Shown piece by piece: positions 29,736 through 38,437 of a stretch of 64,000 bases of DNA (its first letter is position 1; every line of letters starts with the position of its first letter). Position numbers and translations under genes: made by a program. The stretch is from Thermalbibacter longus (GTDB lineage Bacteria > Chloroflexota > Chloroflexia > Thermomicrobiales > Thermomicrobiaceae). The DNA is taken from assembly GCF_023806485.1 (NCBI RefSeq), contig NZ_JAMSLR010000010.1, positions 1 to 64,000 on the forward strand, given 5' to 3'. The notes below the pieces were generated by a model that made no database searches, was not told where the DNA came from, and saw only the letters and a list, made by a program, of their open reading frames with translations.

Positions 29736-31601
29736 CTACTGAGTCGGCTCGAGCTCGTTGAGGATAAGCTGGAACGTCAGGTGCCAGAAGGCACCATTCA
29801 CGTACGGGTTATCGCGGGTCGGCCAATTCTGCCAGTAGGTCGTGTTCATCGGGATACGGTGGAACCACTTCTGGATCGGGATATCCGGCAGCTCCGGCAG
29901 CCAGATCTCCATGGCGCGGCGCCACTGATCCATGATCCGATCGGTCTCCTCTGGTGGCGTCACGGCCATCTCGTCGACGATCTTGTCGAACTGATCATTG
30001 CGCCAGCGCGAGAAGTTGACCTGGTGGCCGCCGGGCACCGCTTCGGTCACCGACTGGTAGAGCCGCAAGGTGAAGTACGGGTCGACTCCGATACTGCCGC
30101 CGTGGCCGAAGAGCGATGCGTTGTAGTTTCCCTGGCCGAATCGGTCGAAGAAGTCCGGCGGCATCGCGTACGACGACTGGACACCCTGTCGCCGCAGCAT
30201 CTCGGCGACCACCGGCCCGATATCGGCCATCACGGTGAAGCTCTCGATCGGGACGTCGAGTACCTGGCCGTCCTTCTCCCAGAAGCCGTTGGCGTTCTTC
30301 TGCCAGCCCTTGCTCTGGAGCAGCGCGGCTCCCTTCGCCGGGTTGAACTCGTTCGTCGGGTACTGTTGCAGGAGATCCTGCACCGCATCGAAGTACGGCA
30401 ACAGACCGGGATAGGTTGGCATCGGCAAGACGGCCGGCTCGCCGGCGCCGCCGAGCGCCACCTCGATGAGCTGCTGGCGGTCGATAAAGTAGCTGAGGGC
30501 CCAGCGGACGTCCTTGTCGGTGTACGGCTCGCGCTCGCAGTTCACGTACAGGGACGTGGGCCACCAGTCCTCGTACCCGTACGGGGGATCCTTGAACGTG
30601 TGGGTGATGATAGCAGGGTTCTGAACGAGGATCGTCTCCATCGTCAGGGGACGCAGGTCGAGCGAACAGTCAATCTCGTTGGCGATCAACTGCTGCGCCA
30701 CCTGGGTCTCCTGAGTGAACGGGAGATAGATGACGCGCTCGACGCGGGGCTTCTGCCGAACCAGCCCCTGCTTGACCGCCCACCATTCCTCCTCGCGGAG
30801 ATCGATCACTTTCTGCTCGGGGGACGAAAAGACCACTCGCCAGGGTCCGGTCGTGACCGGCCAGCCCTTGTTCAGGTCATACGCGGTGAACGTCGTCCAG
30901 TCCTGGCCCTCGAAGATGTGCTTAGGGACGATATAGACGCCGATATCGTACTTGTATGTCATGAAGTAGAAGAAGCGTGGAGCCGGAACTTTGAATTTCA
31001 CGCGCACCACGTTGTCGTTCTCGGCGACGGCCTCGTCGACGAACTGCTGCACGTCGACACCCCACCGCACTTCTGGGCCGAGGTCGCGCAGCGAATTGAG
31101 CGTGAACGCGACGTCTTCCGCCGAGAACGGAGTGCCATCGCTCCAGGTAATCCCCGAACGCGTCGTGATGGTTAGTTCGGTGTAGTCCTGGTTGTACTCC
31201 CAGCTCTCCGCCAGCCAGGGGTACCACTTGTCGGCGAAGGCGGAGTAATAGGCGAGCGGCTCGTAGAGGATACCCAGCCCGTTTTGGTGGTTGGCGCCGA
31301 TGGCGTAACCGTTCCACAGCTCCCAGTCGATGTGCCGGCCTTCCTGGCCGCCCCAGCGCAGAATCAGCGTGCGGTTACGGGGTACTTCCCGGAGTTGCCC
31401 CGTTGGGGCCGGGGTCGTCACGACCGTTGGCGTGGCCACCGCTGCAGGAGTCCCTGCGCTGGGAGCCGGTGTCTGGCCGCTCGGAGCCGGCGTTGCCGCT
31501 TGGCGTCGGCAGGCTGCCAGCAGAGCTGAGGCTCCCGCGAACGAGATGCTCACTCGCAGGAAGTCACGCCGGGACAGTCTGCGCGAAGTGTTGTCAAGCA
31601 C
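29736..31601 (-). CDS. ABC transporter substrate-binding lipoprotein, family 5
   Basis: The 621-aa extracellular solute-binding protein has a signal region with a twin-arginine motif (SRRDFLRV near 10-17), a hydrophobic stretch and a lipobox ending at Cys31 (ALLAAC), so it is probably a Tat-exported lipoprotein. A Pro/Thr/Ala-rich tether follows (33-70). The family-5 fold shows ITWSDGTPFSAEDVAFT near 150 and conserved blocks in the middle and C-terminal lobes. It opens the minus-strand operon with two permeases, an enolase-family dehydratase and uxuA. A ligand of the uronate or oligouronide kind is inferred from context only. Confidence 0.9.
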   Translation of the reverse strand: MLDNTSRRLSRRDFLRVSISFAGASALLAACRRQAATPAPSGQTPAPSAGTPAAVATPTVVTTPAPTGQLREVPRNRTLILRWGGQEGRHIDWELWNGYAIGANHQNGLGILYEPLAYYSAFADKWYPWLAESWEYNQDYTELTITTRSGITWSDGTPFSAEDVAFTLNSLRDLGPEVRWGVDVQQFVDEAVAENDNVVRVKFKVPAPRFFYFMTYKYDIGVYIVPKHIFEGQDWTTFTAYDLNKGWPVTTGPWRVVFSSPEQKVIDLREEEWWAVKQGLVRQKPRVERVIYLPFTQETQVAQQLIANEIDCSLDLRPLTMETILVQNPAIITHTFKDPPYGYEDWWPTSLYVNCEREPYTDKDVRWALSYFIDRQQLIEVALGGAGEPAVLPMPTYPGLLPYFDAVQDLLQQYPTNEFNPAKGAALLQSKGWQKNANGFWEKDGQVLDVPIESFTVMADIGPVVAEMLRRQGVQSSYAMPPDFFDRFGQGNYNASLFGHGGSIGVDPYFTLRLYQSVTEAVPGGHQVNFSRWRNDQFDKIVDEMAVTPPEETDRIMDQWRRAMEIWLPELPDIPIQKWFHRIPMNTTYWQNWPTRDNPYVNGAFWHLTFQLILNELEPTQ

Positions 31602-31704
31602 CGTGGCTCCTCCTCACCGTGTGATCCATCCGCACGATCCATCCTGATGCCCCAACCGCCCTCACTCCAGTTCCGGTCATGCGGCGGCACGCTACACCAG
31701 AAAC

Positions 31705-31723
31705 TCATCGTGTTGTATGATGA
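31705..31723. promoter_or_regulatory. Inverted repeat in the shared control region of the ABC importer
   Basis: The perfect arms TCATC and GATGA flank a 9-base centre containing TTGTAT. It lies between the divergent importer operons, downstream of the predicted minus-strand start and overlapping a possible plus-strand -10 (TATGAT, 31716-31721). It is a candidate operator for a GntR-like or other dimeric regulator; no regulator gene is present in the cluster. Confidence 0.4.
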
Positions 31724-31743
31724 CCTTGTGACTTCGTAGCTTC

Positions 31744-31773
31744 AGTCTAACGTCTTGCTCGGCGACGTGTCAA
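31744..31773 (-). promoter_or_regulatory. Promoter of the binding-protein operon
   Basis: On the minus strand a consensus -35 TTGACA (complement of 31768-31773) lies 18 bases from TAGACT (complement of 31744-31749). Transcription would start near 31737, giving a leader of about 135 bases that includes the inverted repeat. Confidence 0.55.
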
Positions 31774-31819
31774 GCAGGTGACGCCAGGCGAACCGCCTTC
31801 TACGGGGGAGAGCTACCTG

Positions 31820-32773
31820 ATGGCCGAAGTGCTCCGTGTCGAGGACTTGCGGGTCTACTATCACACCGAAGCTGGTCCAGTGAAGGCCGTCAACGGTGTG
31901 TCCTTCGCTCTCAAGCCCGGTGAGCGCTTCGGCCTGGTCGGGGAATCCGGGAGCGGGAAGTCCACCATCGCGCTGGCTCTCCTCCGCTTGATTCGTCCAC
32001 CAGGGCGGATCGAGGGGGGAGCGATTTATCTCGATGGGGTCAATCTGGTCACGCTCGACGAAGAGGAGATGCGCCGGCTACGCCTGGCCCGGATCTCACT
32101 GGTGGCCCAGGGGGCTATGAATTCCCTCAATCCTGTCAAGCGGATCGGTGAGCAGATCGAGCTCGCGCTGCGAGACCACGGCGTCCAGATGTCGCGCATC
32201 GAATTCGATCGCTACGTGGCGGAGCTGCTGCAGCGGGTCGGCCTGCGGCCCGAGGTTGCCAAGATGTTCCCCCACGAGTTGAGTGGCGGCATGAAGCAGC
32301 GGGTCTGTACTGCTATTGCGATTAGCCTGGAGCCGCAGGTCATCGTGGCGGACGAGCCGACCAGCGCGCTCGATGTCGTAGTCCAATGGCAGGTCATCGA
32401 TACCTTGCGACGGGTGCAGGAGGAACTGGGAGCTGCCGTCATCCTGATCGGGCACGACATGGGCCTGATGGCGCAGACGGTGGATCGGATCGGCGTGATG
32501 TATGCTGGGAAGCTCGTGGAGATCGCTCCGACCAGAGAGCTCTTTCGAGAGCCTTTGCACCCATACACCCAGCTTCTCATCGCCAGTTTGCCCTCGCTCG
32601 ACGGAAAGGGGGAGCTGCGCGGCATCCCGGGTCTCCCACCGTCTCTCTTGAATCCGCCGCCAGGGTGCCCGTTCCACCCGCGCTGCCCGTTCGTGATGGA
32701 GCGTTGCCGCGTCGAGGAGCCGGTACTACGCGAGGTCCTGCCCGGACATTGGGTGGCCTGTCACTTGCACTAG
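31820..32773 (+). CDS. ABC transporter ATP-binding protein, DppD/OppD type
   Basis: The 317-aa ATPase has Walker A GESGSGKS, signature LSGGMKQR, Walker B VIVADEPTSALD, and the C-terminal oligopeptide-transporter extension with a cysteine cluster (CPFHPRCPFVMERC then a later Cys), which in OppD-type subunits holds an iron-sulfur cluster. ATG 31820 is preferred over GTG 31778 because GGGGGAG lies about 8 bases upstream and the protein fold starts there. It is divergent from the binding protein, and its partner ATPase follows after 9 bases. Confidence 0.9.
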   Translation: MAEVLRVEDLRVYYHTEAGPVKAVNGVSFALKPGERFGLVGESGSGKSTIALALLRLIRPPGRIEGGAIYLDGVNLVTLDEEEMRRLRLARISLVAQGAMNSLNPVKRIGEQIELALRDHGVQMSRIEFDRYVAELLQRVGLRPEVAKMFPHELSGGMKQRVCTAIAISLEPQVIVADEPTSALDVVVQWQVIDTLRRVQEELGAAVILIGHDMGLMAQTVDRIGVMYAGKLVEIAPTRELFREPLHPYTQLLIASLPSLDGKGELRGIPGLPPSLLNPPPGCPFHPRCPFVMERCRVEEPVLREVLPGHWVACHLH

Positions 32774-32782
32774 GATGGTGCT

Positions 32783-33871
32783 ATGACTGCATTGCTCGAG
32801 GCCAGGCACGTCACGAAGGTCTTCGGTGGTGGGCTGCTGCGCAAGACACAGACGGTGGCGCTGGAGGATTTCTCCTTCCAAGTGAGTGGAGACACTCCGC
32901 GCATTACGGCCATCGTAGGCGAAAGCGGCAGCGGCAAGACGACGCTGGCTCGCCTGCTGCTCGGCCTGGTCAGCCCGACCAGAGGACAGATCCTCTATCG
33001 GGGGAAAGATCTCCAAAAGCTCTCGGGCGAAGATAGGAGGGCCTTCCTGCACGATGTGCAAGCCGTTTTTCAGGATCCCTTCGAGGTCTACAACCCCTTC
33101 TACAAGGTCGATCATGTCCTTCGATTGCCGATCAAGAACTTCGGGCTCGCGCGCAGCCGGCAAGAGGCGCGGGCGATGATGGAGGAGGCGCTACACGCAG
33201 TCGGGCTGCGCCCGGAGGAGACGCTCGGCCGCTATCCGCATCAGCTCAGCGGTGGGCAACGCCAGCGAATCATGGTTGCCCGGGCTCTGTTGCTTCGCCC
33301 ACGCCTGATCATCGCTGACGAGCCGGTCTCGATGGTCGATGCCTCTCTGCGCGCGACCATTCTGGGGAGCTTGCTCAAGCTCAACCAGGAGTTCGGGATC
33401 TCCCTGATCTATATCACGCATGATCTCACCACAGCGTACCAGGTGAGCCAGGACATCATCGTTCTCTACCGGGGCTCGGTCGTCGAAGCTGGTGACGTCG
33501 AGCAGGTAGTGCGTGATCCGCAGCACCCATACACCAGACTGCTCGTTGGATCGATCCCGTTGCCGAACCCGGACCGCGTTTGGCAGGGCGAACGGGTGCT
33601 CGGCCGGCCGGCTGGAGATCTGAACCCGGTCGGATCCTCGTACTGCAAGTTCCACGAGCGTTGTCCCTTCGCGATGCCGATGTGTGTCGAGCAGGCACCA
33701 CCACTGTTCCAGACTGATCCGCGCCGGGTGACGGCGTGCTACCTGTACCGGGACGCGCCCGCTATCGGACCGGAGGAGCTCGTCCACGTCTTCGCGAACG
33801 GTTACCAACCGCAAGCGGCGAGGCAGCCAGAGGTTCACCGGGAAAGCGGAGCCGGCGAGTCCGGTTCGTGA
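32783..33871 (+). CDS. ABC transporter ATP-binding protein, DppF/OppF type
   Basis: The 362-aa second ATPase of the importer has Walker A GESGSGKT near 47-54, signature LSGGQRQRIMVARAL near 157, Walker B LIIADEPVSMVD, and an H-loop ITHD. The C-terminal zone again has a cysteine set (CKFHERCPFAMPMC and a later Cys), followed by an extra tail of about 35 residues rich in charged residues. Together with the upstream ATPase, the two permeases and the binding protein this completes a five-subunit importer. manD follows in the same direction 160 bases downstream. Confidence 0.9.
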   Translation: MTALLEARHVTKVFGGGLLRKTQTVALEDFSFQVSGDTPRITAIVGESGSGKTTLARLLLGLVSPTRGQILYRGKDLQKLSGEDRRAFLHDVQAVFQDPFEVYNPFYKVDHVLRLPIKNFGLARSRQEARAMMEEALHAVGLRPEETLGRYPHQLSGGQRQRIMVARALLLRPRLIIADEPVSMVDASLRATILGSLLKLNQEFGISLIYITHDLTTAYQVSQDIIVLYRGSVVEAGDVEQVVRDPQHPYTRLLVGSIPLPNPDRVWQGERVLGRPAGDLNPVGSSYCKFHERCPFAMPMCVEQAPPLFQTDPRRVTACYLYRDAPAIGPEELVHVFANGYQPQAARQPEVHRESGAGESGS

Positions 33872-34031
33872 GGGCTCTCCCGGGTCGACTGGCCAGCCGC
33901 TCGACCCCGCTTCATCGTCGCCGCTTGAGCGAAGACGGCAGCACTGGTCTCGCCCATGGCGCCGGAAGCCCTCGTGGAGTGGTGCGGAGGCGGTGATCAA
34001 TGAAGGCACTGAGGCCATGAAGGGAGGAGGT

Positions 34032-35303
34032 ATGTCGTTGGCAGCACCCGGACCGACACCGTTGTCGCCGACAGCACCGCCGTGGGAGCCAACCGGCGGA
34101 ATGCCTCGCATCGTCATTACCGATGTGCGCGCGATCTGCACTGCGCCTGACGGCATCCGGCTGGTAGTCGTCAAAGTGGAGACGAGCGAGCCAGGACTCT
34201 ACGGACTCGGCTGCGCTACCTTCACCCAGCGGCCGCTGGCCGTCGTCGCCGCGATCGAGCAGTACCTCAAGCCGTTCGTGGTCGGCCGCGATCCCAACGA
34301 CATCGAGGACATTTGGCAGGCAGCCTATGTCAGCTCCTACTGGCGCAACGGGCCGGTGCTCCACAACGCGCTCTCCGGCATCGACATGGCGCTCTGGGAC
34401 ATCAAGGGGAAACTGGCCAATATGCCGCTCTACCAGCTCTTCGGTGGGAAGTGCAGGCAGGCGGCGGCGCTCTATGCCCACGCGAGCGGGAGAGACTTTC
34501 AAGAAGTCGAAGAGGATGCTCGTCGGTACATGGAGATGGGATACCGCTACGTTAGGTGCCAGGTAGCCGTGCCGGGCCAGTCGACCTACGGCGCGCGCGG
34601 CGACGACACGGGGCGCGAGATCTGGGAGCCGAGCGTCTACTGCCGGCTCGTCCCTCGCCTGTTCGATTACCTGCGTAGCCGTCTCGGTGAGGAGGTGGAG
34701 CTCTTGCACGACGTGCACGAGCGCGTCCCACCGATTCAGGCGGTCCAGCTCGCGAAAGACCTCGAGCCGTACCGCCTCTTTTTCCTCGAAGACCCGTTTG
34801 CGCCCGAGGACATCGAATACTTCCGGATCCTGCGGCAGCAGGCAGCCACACCGATCGCGATGGGCGAGCTCTTCGTGAACCCGTCGGAGTACGTGCCCTT
34901 GATCCGCGACCGGTTGATCGACTTCATCCGGGTTCACATCTCGGCGATCGGCGGCCTGAGCATGGCTCGGAAGTTGGCGGCATTCTGCGAGTTCTTCGGG
35001 GTGCGGACGGCATGGCACGGCCCGGGTGACGTTTCGCCAGTCGGACACGCGGCCAACCTGCACCTCGATCTGGCCTGCTACAACTTCGGCATTCAGGAGC
35101 AGCACGTGTTCGGGGAACGAACGCGCGAGGTCTTCCCCGGTTGCCCCGAAATCCGCGATGGGATGCTCTGGCCGAACGACAAGCCCGGCTTGGGAGTCGA
35201 CATCGACGAGAAGCTCGCGGCGAGATACCCGTTTCCTGAGCACCCCTTGAACGGCGGCTGGGCTCCTGTTCGGCGCCTGGACGGTACCGTCATCCGGCCG
35301 TGA
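34032..35303 (+). CDS. manD: D-mannonate dehydratase, ManD/RspA type (enolase superfamily)
   Basis: The 423-aa protein shows the marks of the RspA/ManD branch: the YWRNGPVLHNALSGIDMALW segment, metal ligands in HDVHER (Asp and His on strand 3), LEDP and GELF, and the highly characteristic AWHGPGDVSPVGHAAN stretch. It would convert D-mannonate to 2-keto-3-deoxygluconate, as does UxuA, but with an unrelated mechanism. Some RspA proteins are low-activity or act on gluconate. The start at 34032 follows GGGAGGAGG. Upstream in-frame ATGs at 33993 and 34017 are possible; the first 23 residues are a Pro-rich extension in any case. Confidence 0.87.
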   Translation: MSLAAPGPTPLSPTAPPWEPTGGMPRIVITDVRAICTAPDGIRLVVVKVETSEPGLYGLGCATFTQRPLAVVAAIEQYLKPFVVGRDPNDIEDIWQAAYVSSYWRNGPVLHNALSGIDMALWDIKGKLANMPLYQLFGGKCRQAAALYAHASGRDFQEVEEDARRYMEMGYRYVRCQVAVPGQSTYGARGDDTGREIWEPSVYCRLVPRLFDYLRSRLGEEVELLHDVHERVPPIQAVQLAKDLEPYRLFFLEDPFAPEDIEYFRILRQQAATPIAMGELFVNPSEYVPLIRDRLIDFIRVHISAIGGLSMARKLAAFCEFFGVRTAWHGPGDVSPVGHAANLHLDLACYNFGIQEQHVFGERTREVFPGCPEIRDGMLWPNDKPGLGVDIDEKLAARYPFPEHPLNGGWAPVRRLDGTVIRP

Positions 35304-35339
35304 TTCGGCCGGCGATGCGGCGTCCTGAAGCGCACGAGG

Positions 35340-35380
35340 TGCGCCTGGCCGGCCACCGGTAGACGCGCACGGGTTTTTTA
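35340..35380 (+). terminator. Possible terminator after manD
   Basis: TGCGC (35340-35344) and GCGCA (35365-35369) bracket a GC-rich palindromic segment and are followed by six Ts. The stem is imperfect, so the call is tentative. The remaining bases to about 35568 hold no gene. Confidence 0.35.
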
Positions 35381-35568
35381 TACCTCGGGAAGGCGCCTGG
35401 TCCACTCGCTCGTCGCGGATTTCACCACCCTCGGTCAATCGAAACTCGCCAGCTAGCGACGCTGTTCGACTATTCTGAATCTCGCTCTTGCGGGAACCCG
35501 GCACTTGTCGCGATAATGCTCTTCAAGTTTCGGCCACGCGTATTCGGCACAGTATTGCGGTAGTCGAG

Positions 35569-35961
35569 ATGTCTTCGCGGGGCAGCTCGCCTACGGGGGA
35601 AGTGCGCGGCGGAAAAAGTATTCATGCCTCTTGCGTGGGGCGCGTCGACGACATGTTCATCGTCCAGGGCGTGAACGTCTTCCCGAGCGCGGTCGCCGAC
35701 GTCATCGCATCGTTCAAGCCCCGCACGACGGGTGAGTTCCAGATTCGCTTACCGGCCAGCGGCACGCGAGTCGATCCGCCGGTGCCGATCCTCGTGGAGT
35801 GTGGCCCACAGGCTGGGGATCTCGACGAGCTGAAGCGGGCGCTTCAAGAGGCCATCCGGATGAAACTCATCTTCCGAGCCGATGTGGCCCTCGTGCCACA
35901 AGGGGAACTCGCCCCTACGGGAGCAATGAAGCGCAAGGTAGTGGTGCGTGCGGATGGTTAA
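35569..35961 (+). pseudogene. C-terminal fragment of a phenylacetate-CoA ligase-like enzyme
   Basis: The readable part begins with GRVDDMFIVQGVNVFPSAV and continues for about 105 residues through VPILVECGP to an APTGAMKRK end. This is the C-terminal domain of PaaK-type acyl-CoA ligases. The ATP-binding and adenylation parts (about 300 residues) are absent. The residues before the GRVDD block, including a possible ATG at 35569, show no similarity to the family. The frame is intact, so a free-standing domain cannot be excluded, but a truncated relic is likelier. It ends 51 bases before the amidohydrolase gene. Confidence 0.65.
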
Positions 35962-36012
35962 GCCTTGCCGGGTCGAAAGGCTTCATACTGCTGAAATAGG
36001 GAGGGAGACAAA

Positions 36013-36858
36013 GTGATCGAATTTATCGACGCGCACGTGCATATCCGCACGGGCGACAAGGCTCGGCTGAGTTCGGATCCGTACGTGATCGCGAACCCTG
36101 AGGGCATGAGCGACCATCCAGATGCCATGGCCGAGATGTACCGCGAGCTCAAAGGCATGGCGGTGGTGTTCGACATCGACGACGAAACGCGCACCGGCCT
36201 CAAGGCGTCGAACGAGGAGCTCGCTGGATGGGTGCGCAAGCATCCGGACGTCTTCATCGGCTTCGGCACGGTGGACCCGTGGAAAGGACGAGCGGCCATC
36301 CGGGAGGTCGAGCTGTGTCATGATCTCGGATTGCGCGGGGTCAAGTTTCATCCTGCAGTGCAGGATTTCGCCCCGAATGACCCGCGCTTCTTCCCGCTCT
36401 GGGAAACCTGCGCTCGCCTCGGGCTGGCTGTCCTGTTTCACACGGGCACAACGATGGCTGCCGCTGGCCAGCCGGGCGGGGGAGGCATCCGGCTAGAATA
36501 CGGGCGGCCGATCCCCTACATTGACGACATTGCCGCGCGGTTCCCCGACCTGCGCATCATCATGGCCCATCCGGCGTGGCCCTGGCACGAGGAGCAGCTC
36601 GCCGTATTGCGCCACAAGCCCAATGTGGCGATGGATCTGTCCGGCTGGGCTCCGAAATATATCCCGCAGAGCGTCATCCACTACGCGAACACGCTCGTGC
36701 AAGACAAAGTCTTCTTCGGCTCGGACTTCCCGATGCTCACACCACAGCGCTGGCTCCGCGAGTTCGCCGAGTTGCCGATCAAAGATGCTGTTCGGCCGAA
36801 GATCCTGCGCGACAACGTCGTGCGCTTCCTGGGCCTCAGCGATCTGGTCAGGGGGTGA
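36013..36858 (+). CDS. Amidohydrolase family 2 (TIM-barrel metal-dependent hydrolase)
   Basis: The 281-aa protein has the amidohydrolase-2 layout. An N-terminal DAHVHI is at 7-12, GVKFHP lies near 113 at strand 4, FHTGT near 145, a histidine-rich MAHPAWPWHEEQ near 184, and the catalytic Asp in FFGSDFPML near 239. Relatives are decarboxylases and lactone or pyrone-dicarboxylate hydrolases. In this catabolic island it may hydrolyse a lactone or handle a downstream acid; the exact substrate is unknown. The GTG start at 36013 follows AGGGAGGGAG. Confidence 0.82.
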   Translation: MIEFIDAHVHIRTGDKARLSSDPYVIANPEGMSDHPDAMAEMYRELKGMAVVFDIDDETRTGLKASNEELAGWVRKHPDVFIGFGTVDPWKGRAAIREVELCHDLGLRGVKFHPAVQDFAPNDPRFFPLWETCARLGLAVLFHTGTTMAAAGQPGGGGIRLEYGRPIPYIDDIAARFPDLRIIMAHPAWPWHEEQLAVLRHKPNVAMDLSGWAPKYIPQSVIHYANTLVQDKVFFGSDFPMLTPQRWLREFAELPIKDAVRPKILRDNVVRFLGLSDLVRG

Positions 36859-36950
36859 GGGCTCCGCGCGGCTCCGCGGCGCGAGCATAGCGAGGTAGCT
36901 CTCACCGAACCGAGATCGAGCGGCGCAACGAAAGGGGAACTCAGGGCGGT

Positions 36951-38111
36951 TCACCAGTTGGTAACGGAGCCGTCGCGCCGGAACCAGTGCGGGGCCTCCC
37001 AGAACTCGAAGGCATGGGCCGTCGCTGCCTCCTCATCGAAGCTCACTCCGAGGCCGGGAGCATCCGGCAAGGGGAAACTGTCTCCCGAAATGGTCGGGAA
37101 GGACGGGAACAGGTCGCGCGGGTACTGCTCCGCTACCTGGCTCAGGTATTCGAGCTGGGCGAAGTTGCTGATCGACGCGCAGAGGTGCAGGCATGCCGCG
37201 GTGGAGACTGGGCCGAGCGGGTTGTGGGGCATCACATCGATGTAGTGCGCCTCGCACCAGCCAGCGATCTTCTTGGCCTCGGTCAGGCCGCCGACGTTGC
37301 AGACGTCGATGCGCGCGAAGTTGAGGAGCCCCTCCTCGATGAAGGGGAGAAACTCCCATTTGTTCGAGAACTCCTCGCCGATCGCGAAGGGGATGCGGGT
37401 CATCTCGCGGAGCTGCCGGTACGCCTTGGGGTTCTGCGCGCGGATCGGCTCTTCGAGGAACATCAGGCCCACATCCTCGATTTTCTGGCAGAAGAGGGCG
37501 GCTTCGGCGACCGAGAGGCGGTGATGGAAGTCGATTCCCAGCGCGATCCCTGGCCCAACGGCCTTGCGCACCTCCCGGATCCAGTGGGCCGCCAGCTCGA
37601 TCGACTCCATCGGCTCGTACACCGAACCGTGCCCGCCGGTCCAGCCAGGCTCGGCCATACCGGTGGTGAACCGGAGCGAGCGCCAGCCCTGGGCAACGGC
37701 CGCTTTCGCTCGTTCGAGACAGTCGGGGCCGGTGAGCGCGGCGGGAGTCGCGAAGCACTGGATGCGTTCGCGACAGGCGCCGCCCAGGAGCTGGTAGACG
37801 GGCACGCCGAGTGACTGGCCGAGGATATCCCACAGTGCGATGTCGATGGCGGAGATCACGGCGCCGAAGATCTTGCCACCCTCGAAATACTGGCTGCGAT
37901 ACAACCGCTGCCAGATGTGTTCGATGCGGCGAGGATCCATTCCGACCAGCACGCGGGCGTAGTGTTCGAGCGCGCCCTGCATAGCGAGCTCGCGGCCAGA
38001 CATGCCCCCTTCGCCGAGGCCAGCGATGCCGGCGTCAGTTTCGACCTTGACGATGAAGACGTTCCGGTGCCCGCAGCGCACAGGGAATCCCTTGACTGCC
38101 GTGATCTTCAC
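36951..38111 (-). CDS. Enolase-superfamily dehydratase (galactonate dehydratase-like)
   Basis: The 386-aa protein has metal ligands Asp194 (in IDFHHR, with His196), Glu220 (LEEP) and Glu246 (GEEF), and catalytic His296 in MPHNPLGPV. This Asp-x-His plus His pattern is that of D-galactonate dehydratase. At the strand-2 position a basic residue is Arg147 (LRF) where lysine is common. It is the third enolase-superfamily enzyme of the island, on the minus strand and convergent with the amidohydrolase. It probably dehydrates an aldonate or aldarate produced by uronate oxidation. Confidence 0.85.
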   Translation of the reverse strand: MKITAVKGFPVRCGHRNVFIVKVETDAGIAGLGEGGMSGRELAMQGALEHYARVLVGMDPRRIEHIWQRLYRSQYFEGGKIFGAVISAIDIALWDILGQSLGVPVYQLLGGACRERIQCFATPAALTGPDCLERAKAAVAQGWRSLRFTTGMAEPGWTGGHGSVYEPMESIELAAHWIREVRKAVGPGIALGIDFHHRLSVAEAALFCQKIEDVGLMFLEEPIRAQNPKAYRQLREMTRIPFAIGEEFSNKWEFLPFIEEGLLNFARIDVCNVGGLTEAKKIAGWCEAHYIDVMPHNPLGPVSTAACLHLCASISNFAQLEYLSQVAEQYPRDLFPSFPTISGDSFPLPDAPGLGVSFDEEAATAHAFEFWEAPHWFRRDGSVTNW

Positions 38112-38437
38112 GCTGCCACCTCCCTCGCCGTCGTGGGACAGCGACTACTTGGCTGGTCGGCGTGAGCTCGCTGTGATGTCAACCGTACTCCGGTCGCGCT
38201 GTTCGTGGCGCGTTATTGCCCGGTCGACGGAGACAGCCCCATGACAGAAGAGCAAGGCGCCGTCGAATAGCGCACCGGGATGCGTCACTCGGCTCTCACC
38301 CAGCTTAGCCAACTTAGGCGAAATCTGGAAGTGAGAGTTGTCGCTTGCCAGAGTAAGCGCTGATCAGCCGGGATGAGATCGTTCGGTTTTACACCACGGT
38401 TCCTTCTACAGCGCTGCACCCTGCCGGCGTTCGGCTC
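38112..38437. other. Gene-free stretch between sugar-acid island and SRA-helicase module
   Basis: I find no credible coding frame. The stretch holds the upstream region of the galactonate-dehydratase-like gene and the downstream side of the SRA-like gene. No convincing terminator, repeat of tRNA-Asp or other attachment-site trace is visible. Confidence 0.5.

Noticed and set aside
29622-31175. Plus-strand open frame of 517 codons
   Set aside because: It is antisense to the ABC binding protein, whose signal and family motifs are clear.
33912-35504. Minus-strand open frame of 530 codons
   Set aside because: It is antisense to manD, low-complexity and without recognisable motifs.
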